Origin: Deltaproteobacteria bacterium
GTDB lineage: Bacteria > Desulfobacterota_B > Binatia > UBA9968
Direction of reading: 5' to 3'
Assembly (NCBI GenBank): GCA_027297485.1
Contig: JAPUHZ010000383.1
Location: 1-8,141, forward strand
Length of the DNA stretch: 8,141 nt
Numbering within the stretch: position 1 is the stretch's first letter; each line of letters starts with the position of its first letter. The position numbers and the translations under genes are program-made. The notes beneath the pieces were generated by a model. The model ran no database searches. It was not told where the DNA came from and saw only the letters and a list, made by a program, of their open reading frames with translations. Shown here in pieces: positions 1-5,348 of the stretch.

Positions 1-950
1 GTCCGGACCGAGCCATCGTTCTTGAAGATCCCAACGGGACCAGGGTCCTCTATGATCCAGGTCGGCCAGTGAGTGTGGATTTCCCGGTGAACGGTACATC
101 GGTAGATCCCAGGCTTGGCCAAATTGACTTAATGATACTCAGTAGCGTCCATTCGGATCATATCGGGGATGCGAGTATGGCTCAGGATCCCGATGCCGCA
201 GATAACTGCGGCGGTAATCCTACCCGCGTGGCTCAGGAAAACTCCGCCTTTATTGCTCTTCTGGCACGTTTGCAGGACGCGCAAGATGGAGGAGCCAATG
301 GCCCGAAAGTTCGCGTCGGGGGAGAGGTACGTGATTTTTTGAGGGCGAAGCTCGCCTTAGAAGGTGCTGCCCATGGTCTTACTGTTAAGACTGGCGATAT
401 TGATACCTTGCGTCACGGGGGAAACTCGACTGTCGGGGGCGTGAGAGTCGCCGTGATTGCAGCCCACCACAGTAACGGCATACCCCTTTCTCTCGTGGAT
501 CAATCTGCAGGTGGTTTATTTGACATCCTGGATCCTGATGGTCTTGTTCCCTACGTCGGCCCGGAGAATGGCTATGTCCTCACCTTCACGAATGGCCTCG
601 CCGTCTATCTCTCGGGAGATACCGGTCAAACCGCCGACATGAAGTACGTTGTAAACGACTTTTATAATGCCAAGGTCGCTCTGGTGAACTGTGGTGATAA
701 ATTTTCCATGGGGCCGCCGGAGTGCGCCTACGCGGTAAATCAACTCATCAAGCCTAGAACTGCCATCCCCACACATATTAGGGAAGCAGCCACAACTGGC
801 GGAGATGCAGGAACTAACGGAGTAGTGTCAGGCGCGAAGACGCTGGCTTTCATTGCTGCAGTTGGTGGTGCCAACGTCATTGTACCCCGCAGTGGAGTCG
901 AGATCTCCTGCAATGCAGTAGGAAACTGCACCCAGGCACCGACACCGTAG
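1..950 (+). CDS. UlaG-like MBL-fold metallohydrolase paralogue A, 5' end outside window
   Basis: The reading frame is open from the left edge (first full codon at position 3), so this is the C-terminal ~315 residues of a longer protein. The GTG at 69 is not the start, because the translation before it (DRAIVLEDPNGTRVLYDPGR) aligns with DRAFLFEDPNGTTLLYDAGR of the next gene. Visible MBL features are SSVHSDHIGD (normally H-x-H-x-D-H; the first His is Ser here), AAHHSNG as a later His, YLSGDTG with the bridging Asp, FSMGPPECAYAVNQLIKP, and a final IPTH. The last two are typical of UlaG-like (COG2220) proteins. Known members hydrolyse varied ester or lactone substrates; the substrate here is unknown. 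It is probably exported, by analogy with paralogue B, but its N-terminus is not visible. It has only about 8 lysines in the visible part, against about 30 in B. A terminator hairpin follows at once. Confidence 0.85.
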   Translation, partial: PDRAIVLEDPNGTRVLYDPGRPVSVDFPVNGTSVDPRLGQIDLMILSSVHSDHIGDASMAQDPDAADNCGGNPTRVAQENSAFIALLARLQDAQDGGANGPKVRVGGEVRDFLRAKLALEGAAHGLTVKTGDIDTLRHGGNSTVGGVRVAVIAAHHSNGIPLSLVDQSAGGLFDILDPDGLVPYVGPENGYVLTFTNGLAVYLSGDTGQTADMKYVVNDFYNAKVALVNCGDKFSMGPPECAYAVNQLIKPRTAIPTHIREAATTGGDAGTNGVVSGAKTLAFIAAVGGANVIVPRSGVEISCNAVGNCTQAPTP

Positions 951-980
951 CTCTATTAGTCTTATACGGTGCGTTTTTAC

Positions 981-1012
981 AGAAAGCCCCCGCCAATCGG
1001 CGGGGGCTTTCT
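981..1012 (+). terminator. Rho-independent-type hairpin after MBL paralogue A
   Basis: A perfect 14-bp stem (AGAAAGCCCCCGCC with GGCGGGGGCTTTCT) encloses the 4-base loop AATC. It lies 31 bp after the stop codon of the first MBL gene. The U-tract is short: the TTTCTT is partly inside the stem. It therefore probably ends transcription of paralogue A, but some read-through into paralogue B, whose start is only 45 bp away, is possible. The outer stem core (AAAGCCCCCG) is shared with the hairpin after paralogue B. Confidence 0.85.
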
Positions 1013-1043
1013 TAGTCCTGTTTGATACTTCAAGCTCTTAGAA

Positions 1044-1050
1044 AGGAAGG
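1044..1050 (+). promoter_or_regulatory. Ribosome binding site fixing the start of MBL paralogue B
   Basis: AGGAAGG lies 7 nt before the GTG at 1058. The in-frame TTG at 1022 has no comparable site, and starting there would put 12 polar residues in front of the signal peptide. The GTG is therefore preferred. Confidence 0.65.
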
Positions 1051-1057
1051 AAATATT

Positions 1058-2029
1058 GTGAGAAGAAATTATTTTTTAGTATTTATATTCACATTCGTAT
1101 TTATCTCAGGATGGTCTCTTGCCTGGGGACAGAATGTAAAAATCACTCCATTGGGGACCCATGACGGTGAGTCTTGCCGTAGAGACCGTGCTTTTCTCTT
1201 TGAAGATCCCAACGGAACCACTCTGCTCTATGATGCAGGCCGGTCTGTGCTCGGTTCCGGAGATGCAAGGTTACCCGCCAAGCTTGACGTGGTCTTGTTA
1301 AGCAGCGTTCACTCAGATCATATCGGAGACCGTATTCCGGCAAAAATGAATGCAGGGACCTGCAAAAAGCCCAAGATGTCAGTTTCGACGAAACCGAACT
1401 CCAACACGGCCGAGATTGCGGCCAAAAAGAAATCCAAGGTCGTCGTCGGCGGTCAGATGCGGGGTTTCCTGAGGAAGAAGGTCATCGCGGCCGGCGGCTC
1501 TAAAAAGCAAATGAAGTTATTGCGCTTCGGGGGAAAAAGGACCATTGGCGGAGTGAAGATAGCCATCATTCCAACCGTCCACGCCAACGGTGTTTCTCCT
1601 GCCTTCCTCAATAAAGCCATGGCCGATGCGATGAAACCCGACGGCCTTACAGCCTATGTCGGACCCGACAATGGTTACATACTCACCTTCACCAATGGTC
1701 TTGTGGTCTATCTCTCCGCAGATACCGGTCACACAAGCGACATGGAAACCATTGTGCGTCGCTACTACAAGGCCAACCTTGCGATCATAAATATAGGCGA
1801 TATCTTCACGATGGGACCGGAGGAGGCCGCCTGGGCCATCAACGAACTGATCAAGCCGAAGGCTGCTATTCCGACGCACGCGAACGAAGCTACGAAGGGC
1901 GGCAAGGTCCAGCCGAAAAGCAAGACGGCGAAGTTCATGAAGTTGGTCAAGGGTATACCCGTTCACGTCCCTCTCAGTGGCCGGACCATGGAGTTTGACG
2001 GAAACGCCAAGTGTGTCTCTGGCTGCTAG
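1058..2029 (+). CDS. Exported UlaG-like MBL-fold metallohydrolase paralogue B
   Basis: The protein has 323 residues from the GTG at 1058. Residues 1-25 form a Sec-type signal peptide: an RR n-region, a long Phe/Val/Ile-rich core, and likely cleavage around SLAWG-Q. The mature protein should be periplasmic or secreted. MBL-fold features in order are EDPNGTTLLYDAGR (about 49-62), SSVHSDHIGD (82-91, with His85, Asp87, His88), VHANG (His175), YLSADTG (Asp222), FTMGPEEAAWAINELIKP (250-267) and IPTH (His274). The first His of the usual H-x-H-x-D-H motif is Ser83, as in paralogue A, so one zinc site is probably altered or lost. The order and the FTMGPEEA...IPTH segment point to the UlaG-like COG2220 group; the substrate is unknown. 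The mature part is unusually lysine-rich (for example residues 103-126 and 149-161) and has four cysteines. It lies directly downstream of its diverged tandem copy. Confidence 0.87.
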   Translation: MRRNYFLVFIFTFVFISGWSLAWGQNVKITPLGTHDGESCRRDRAFLFEDPNGTTLLYDAGRSVLGSGDARLPAKLDVVLLSSVHSDHIGDRIPAKMNAGTCKKPKMSVSTKPNSNTAEIAAKKKSKVVVGGQMRGFLRKKVIAAGGSKKQMKLLRFGGKRTIGGVKIAIIPTVHANGVSPAFLNKAMADAMKPDGLTAYVGPDNGYILTFTNGLVVYLSADTGHTSDMETIVRRYYKANLAIINIGDIFTMGPEEAAWAINELIKPKAAIPTHANEATKGGKVQPKSKTAKFMKLVKGIPVHVPLSGRTMEFDGNAKCVSGC

Positions 2030-2109
2030 GGGAGATGCTAAACTAAAAACCTTGAAACTGTGCTAGTAACGTACCCTCTTCTATCCCACCCATACCCTCA
2101 CTTTAAGGA

Positions 2110-2137
2110 AAAGCCCCCGGCCATGGTCGGGGGCTTT
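2110..2137. terminator. Probable bidirectional terminator between MBL paralogue B and polX
   Basis: A 10-bp stem (AAAGCCCCCG with CGGGGGCTTT) encloses the loop GCCATGGT. On the plus strand it is followed by CTTCTTTTTC, a good U-rich tail for ending the MBL gene. On the minus strand it ends in CTTTTCCTT, so it may also end the converging polX transcript. The nearest gene ends are at 2029 (+) and 2229 (-). The rest of 2030-2228 holds nothing else recognisable. Confidence 0.85.
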
Positions 2138-2228
2138 CTTCTTTTTCTCCCTTTTCGCCCTGGTTTAGATATTAAATCGTGAAATCGAAGTTGTTTGCTT
2201 CTTCCCACCAACCCACCCATCAGTTCCC

Positions 2229-3947
2229 TCAAGGCTGCTTAAGACACTTACGGAACTCTTTTAGAGGCCGAGTATTGATAACATCGCTCTTCCCCGCCCA
2301 TCCCCTTCTCGCCTGGGCCACGCCGAATTCCAGGAAGCGAATGTGGTTGACACTGTGCGCGTCAGAATCGATAACCAACTTCACCCCACCTTCTACAGCC
2401 TTGCGGACATGTTCATCCTTTAGATCCAACCGATCCGGGTAGGCATCGATCTCTAAAATCGTGCCGGTCTCCTTGGCGGTCTTGATGATGGCGTCCATAT
2501 CGACATCATAGGCTTCCCTTTTCTGAATCACCCGACCTGTAGGGTGAAAGAGGATATCCGCATTGGGGTTGCGCATGGCCCGCTGGATTCTCTCGGTCAT
2601 TTCTCTCCGGGGCATATTGAAGTGGGAATGGACGGCTACGCCAACAACATCAAGCTTGGCCAGGACTTCATCCTCGATATCGAGTGTCCCGTCTTTGTTG
2701 ATGTTGACCTCAGCTCCTTTAAGAAGCGTGATCCCCTTGAGAGACTGGTTGATCTTGTCGATCGCAGCCATCTGTTTGAGAAGTTTCTTTTCGTCCGCGC
2801 CACCGGTCATCGCCAAACTCTTGGTATGATCGGTAATAGCGATATATTCGAGCCCCAACCTCTTAGCCTCCCCAGCCATCTCTTCGATCGAGTTGGCCCC
2901 GTCGGTCCATGTCGTCTGGATCTGCAAATCGCCACGTAGATCCTGGTAGCCCACAAGATCAGGCAATTCCCCCTTTTTTGCAGCCTCGATCTCTCCTTGA
3001 TTTTCTCGGATCTCCGGAGGAACAAAAGAGAGACCAAGCGCCTCGTAGACCTCCTCTTCCGTCTTGCCGGCAACACGTTTACTACCGCGGTAGAGACCAT
3101 ACTCGTTCAACTTGAGCCCCTTCTCCTGAGCGATCCGTCTGAGCGCAACGTTGTGGTCTTTGCTTCCAGTAAAATAGTTCAGCGCCGCGCCGAAACTCTC
3201 CTTAGGGACTACCCGTAGGTCCACGTCCATCCCGTTTTTAAGCTTGACCATCGTTTTGGTCTTACCCTGTCCATGGACATGCATCACCTCCGGCATGGAG
3301 ACGAAAAATTCCATCACCTTCTCCGGCTTTCGAGAGATCGCCAAGATATCACCATCCCCGACGGTCTCCTTGCGTCTCCGCACCGAACCGGCCACCACCA
3401 CTTCACTGACCTCTGGCAAGCCCCTCAGTCGTCCCTCGATCTCCGCAATCAAGGGGAATACCGACCCAAGGGTGAACCGACCACTCCCCTGTTTGAGGAA
3501 CTCAATCCCTCTAAGAATCTTCTGCTCCATTTTCTCCCCGAAGTGGGGCAAGCCTCGAATCTTCCCCGCACGGGCAGCCCGCTCCAGATCGGAGACGTCC
3601 TTGACCCTTAACTCTTGAAAGAGCACCTTGACGAACTTCGGCCCCAACCCTTCAATCGCGGTCAGCCCGCGCACATCCACCGGCACCTCTTTTTTAAGCT
3701 CTTCGTAATATTTGAGCTTGCCGGTCTGGACGATCTCCTCGATCTTTTCCGCAATGGCCTCGCCTACTCCCGGGATCTCTCGTAGTGCCTTGATCCCTCC
3801 ACAGTTGTAGATCTCCGCGACCGACTCCTCCAAAGCCTCTAAGGCGTAGGCCACCTTTTCATAGGCGCGTGGCTTAAACTGCACCCCTTGCATCTCCAAA
3901 TAGAGAGCAATCTCACGAAAGATCTGAGCCAACTCGGTATTTCGCAT
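2229..3947 (-). CDS. polX: DNA polymerase/3'-5' exonuclease PolX (family X polymerase with PHP domain)
   Basis: The protein has 572 residues from the ATG at 3947, a usual length for bacterial PolX. An in-frame GTG at 3965 would add six residues, but MRNTELAQIFREIA matches the usual PolX N-terminus. Helix-hairpin-helix signatures lie near 58-65 (IPGVGEAI), 98-105 (IEGLGPKF) and 133-140. The polymerase core has GSVRRRKETVGDGDIL (catalytic Asp198 and Asp200), VDLRVV (third Asp, 243) and YFTGSK (258-263). The PHP domain follows from about 339, with Asp349, ITDH (His374), GAEV (Glu413), VHSHF (His440), ILFHPTGR (His468) and DSDAH (Asp529, His531). The family fills short gaps in base-excision repair, and the PHP domain supplies the Mn-dependent 3'-5' exonuclease and end-processing activity. 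Oddity: the first PHP motif reads DLQIQTTW, with Gln342 and Gln344 where two metal-binding histidines are expected. It is monocistronic and converges on the MBL gene. Confidence 0.96.
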   Translation of the reverse strand: MRNTELAQIFREIALYLEMQGVQFKPRAYEKVAYALEALEESVAEIYNCGGIKALREIPGVGEAIAEKIEEIVQTGKLKYYEELKKEVPVDVRGLTAIEGLGPKFVKVLFQELRVKDVSDLERAARAGKIRGLPHFGEKMEQKILRGIEFLKQGSGRFTLGSVFPLIAEIEGRLRGLPEVSEVVVAGSVRRRKETVGDGDILAISRKPEKVMEFFVSMPEVMHVHGQGKTKTMVKLKNGMDVDLRVVPKESFGAALNYFTGSKDHNVALRRIAQEKGLKLNEYGLYRGSKRVAGKTEEEVYEALGLSFVPPEIRENQGEIEAAKKGELPDLVGYQDLRGDLQIQTTWTDGANSIEEMAGEAKRLGLEYIAITDHTKSLAMTGGADEKKLLKQMAAIDKINQSLKGITLLKGAEVNINKDGTLDIEDEVLAKLDVVGVAVHSHFNMPRREMTERIQRAMRNPNADILFHPTGRVIQKREAYDVDMDAIIKTAKETGTILEIDAYPDRLDLKDEHVRKAVEGGVKLVIDSDAHSVNHIRFLEFGVAQARRGWAGKSDVINTRPLKEFRKCLKQP

Positions 3948-3999
3948 ACCCTCAATTCTTAACACCCGACCTGTAGATTGACAAGAATACTCAAAGTAA

Positions 4000-4185
4000 C
4001 TAATACAAACGTATTTAAATTTGTTACATTGAGGCTATTCCGAGGGGAAGGAGACTGAAGGACGAGGGAACCGGACGTGAGGCTTAGTGCAGGCCCAAAC
4101 GGTAGGAATAATCACCCCCATTTCCCTCGGCCTGAAGGCTCCTTCCACCGAGGAAATGTCAACTTACTTACTGCGTTTGTATTAG
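4000..4185. repeat. 186-bp imperfect palindromic element, unidentified
   Basis: The outer arms CTAATACAAACG (4000-4011) and CGTTTGTATTAG (4174-4185) are a perfect 12-bp inverted repeat. Nested inside are GGAAGGAG (4046-4053) with CTCCTTCC (4139-4146), and CGAGGGAA (4063-4070) with TTCCCTCG (4122-4129). The two inner pairs are both 9 bp apart on each side, so the arms are collinear and form one long, diverged palindrome with a centre of about 50 bp. No gene is visible inside. It could be a miniature transposable element, a repeated palindrome of the genome, or a structured RNA. It fills most of the space between the polX start and the small membrane protein gene. Confidence 0.6.
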
Positions 4186-4223
4186 CATCTTTTTCAGCAG
4201 ATGCAGAATAGGTAAAGAAACTA

Positions 4224-4430
4224 ATGGATAGCTCGGCAACAATAATTTGGGGCATGTTATTTGGTGCAATTGGCCTTGGCTTCTTTGTATATGGCAAAAA
4301 GCAAAAGCGTGTTGCCCCACTTATGGCGGGTATCGCATTACTTGTTTTCCCTTATTTCATATCCAATGTCTATTTGGTGGTTATTATTGGCGTCTTGTTA
4401 ATTGCATTGCCGTATTTCATAAGAATCTGA
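4224..4430 (+). CDS. Small three-helix membrane protein, function unknown
   Basis: The protein has 68 residues and is almost entirely hydrophobic. Three probable membrane segments lie at about 5-23 (TIIWGMLFGAIGLGFFVYG), 30-46 (ending FPYFI) and 49-66 (ending LPYFI). A short basic loop, KKQKR, at 25-29 separates the first two. The PYFI motif occurs at the end of both later helices. It resembles a family of small proteins often labelled 'amino acid transport protein' in proteobacterial genomes; that label is recalled from memory and has no functional support visible here. The ATG at 4224 has a weak upstream AGGTAAAG. A hairpin (GCATCT 4185-4190 with AGATGC 4199-4204, 8-base loop) sits just before it. 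Unlike the other ORFs in this stretch it has clear protein-like composition. Confidence 0.7.
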   Translation: MDSSATIIWGMLFGAIGLGFFVYGKKQKRVAPLMAGIALLVFPYFISNVYLVVIIGVLLIALPYFIRI

Positions 4431-4445
4431 GTAAATATGGAATGG

Positions 4446-4564
4446 GAAATAAGGGGACACAATACCAATTCCTGACCGTGATCTCAGTTTGCGAAAGCCG
4501 GGACGACCGACGAAAGGGGACTCCTAAAAATCTGTGAGATAGAAAAAGGGACAGACTACTTTTT
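4446..4564. repeat. Cluster of degenerate GGGGACA-type repeats (possible REP/RAYT remnant)
   Basis: Three related units lie in the same direction: GAAATAAGGGGACACAATAC (4446-4465), CGAAAGGGGACTCC (4511-4524) and GAAAAAGGGACAGACTAC (4542-4559). From memory, AAATAAGGGGACACAATAC-like motifs are common next to REP-associated tyrosine transposase (RAYT) genes. Between the units one frame reads RDLSLRKPGRPTKGDS and then stops, which could be a transposase tail fragment, but it is too short to assign. No intact transposase gene is present. Confidence 0.4.
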
Positions 4565-4651
4565 GGGCCTAACTTGCGCGTCAGATCGCTCCTAACGACG
4601 ATTGAGCTTGAGCGTTAGACAGCCGTTGCTGCTAGTAGTAAACTTGCAAAC

Positions 4652-4660
4652 AGGAGGTGA
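4652..4660 (+). promoter_or_regulatory. Strong ribosome binding site of the DUF433 antitoxin gene
   Basis: AGGAGGTGA is a near-perfect complement of the 16S rRNA tail and lies 5 nt before the ATG at 4666. It overlaps an in-frame GTG (4657), which therefore cannot be the real start. Strong antitoxin translation with a weaker overlapping toxin start is the usual arrangement in such pairs. Confidence 0.75.
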
Positions 4661-4665
4661 CGCAG

Positions 4666-4890
4666 ATGCCTGACCTTGCCAAGCGAATCACGGTTGATCC
4701 GGAGCAATGCGGCGGGCGCCCATGTATTCGCAGCCTGCGCATCCGGGTCAGCGATGTGCTGGATCTTCTCGCAAACGGCCTAACCCCGGAGCAGGTTCTT
4801 CATGAGTTGCCGGATCTCGAGGCCGAGGATATCCGTGCGTGCCTTCGGTTCGCGAGCCGTCGGCTTGACCATCCGGTGGTGGCCGCTTGA
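4666..4890 (+). CDS. DUF433 domain protein, probable antitoxin
   Basis: The protein has 74 residues from the ATG at 4666. RITVDPEQCGGRPCIRSLRIRVSDVLDLLANG (7-38) is the hallmark opening of DUF433, and GLTPEQVLHELPDLEAEDIRACLRFA (38-63) continues the small helical, DNA-binding-like fold. The usual glycine of CIRGLRI is Ser23. In family context, DUF433 proteins stand directly upstream of PIN-like toxins and are thought to neutralise the toxin and bind their own promoter region. Here the next gene overlaps by 4 nt and is such a PIN-like protein. The pair sits in a repeat-rich stretch between core genes, which suits acquisition by horizontal transfer. Confidence 0.9.
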   Translation: MPDLAKRITVDPEQCGGRPCIRSLRIRVSDVLDLLANGLTPEQVLHELPDLEAEDIRACLRFASRRLDHPVVAA

Positions 4891-5228
4891 TTGTTTGGAT
4901 TGATGCGCAACTGTCGCCAACCCTCGCCCGATGGATAGCTGCAACTTTCGGACTCGAGAGTCGCGCTGTGCGTGAAGTGGGACTCCATGGTGCAAAAGAC
5001 CAGAGGATTTTTCAAGCGGCACGAGACGCTGGGGCCGTGGTCATGACAAAAGACAGCGATTTTCTGATGCTGCTCGACCAGCTTGGTCCGCCGCCTCAAA
5101 TCTTGTGGATCACCTGCGGCAACACGTCCAATGCGCATCTGAAAGAGGTTTTGAAAGATAGTTTGCCTAAGGCACTTGACTTGTTGCGGCAGGGTGAGCG
5201 TCTCGTTGAGATCAGTGATCCTCTCTAA
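4887..5228 (+). CDS. DUF5615 family PIN-like protein, probable toxin nuclease
   Basis: The protein has 113 residues, starting at a TTG inside the antitoxin's stop region (TTGA, 4-nt overlap). The two genes are therefore translationally coupled. The N-terminus IVWIDAQLSPTLARW carries the first acidic residue (Asp6). HGAKDQRIFQAARD (Asp38) and VVMTKDSDFLML (Asp56, Asp58) are the other acidic PIN-like positions, and ILWITCGNTSNAHL (72-85) supplies the conserved N-x-x-N. This is the DUF5615 pattern, a PIN-fold relative expected to cut RNA with Mg or Mn. It is complete and of normal length, with the acidic residues in place, so it looks active. The target RNA is unknown. The gene converges on the DUF4139 gene across 120 bp with no obvious terminator. 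Confidence 0.88.
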   Translation: MIVWIDAQLSPTLARWIAATFGLESRAVREVGLHGAKDQRIFQAARDAGAVVMTKDSDFLMLLDQLGPPPQILWITCGNTSNAHLKEVLKDSLPKALDLLRQGERLVEISDPL

Positions 5229-5348
5229 TCCACCCAGACAAACCAAACCCGACCCTGCTCGCTTAACTCTCGATCCAACCGATTGAAACTAGATAATTCC
5301 TGCTAGAGCCGATCTAAGTCGAGCCAAAGCCCGTCCCAAGCGAGCCGT

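Noticed and set aside
69..71. GTG as the start of the first MBL gene
   Set aside because: The frame is open back to the window edge, and the upstream residues align with the second paralogue, so the gene starts outside the window.
1517..1966. 149-codon minus-strand ORF inside MBL paralogue B
   Set aside because: It lies antisense to the conserved MBL core and has no ribosome site or recognisable motif. The similar antisense ORF in paralogue A (516-776) shows only the sequence that its sense strand dictates.
2544..3618. Several plus-strand ORFs of 68-131 codons across the polX gene
   Set aside because: They are antisense to a clearly conserved polymerase, overlap each other, and have no recognisable domains.
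4112..4297. 61-codon minus-strand ORF across the palindrome and the small gene start
   Set aside because: It spans a palindromic element and has no ribosome site or family resemblance.
4247..4537. 96-codon plus-strand ORF overlapping the small membrane protein gene
   Set aside because: It is out of frame with the better-supported membrane protein and runs through the degenerate repeat cluster.
4800..5246. 148-codon minus-strand ORF over the toxin-antitoxin genes
   Set aside because: Both sense-strand proteins match known families with a coupled overlap, so the antisense frame is a shadow.
5229..5348. Repeated CGAGCC/GAGCCG words between the toxin and DUF4139 genes as a terminator or repeat array
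   Set aside because: The words are short and irregularly spaced, and do not form a convincing stem with a U-tract.
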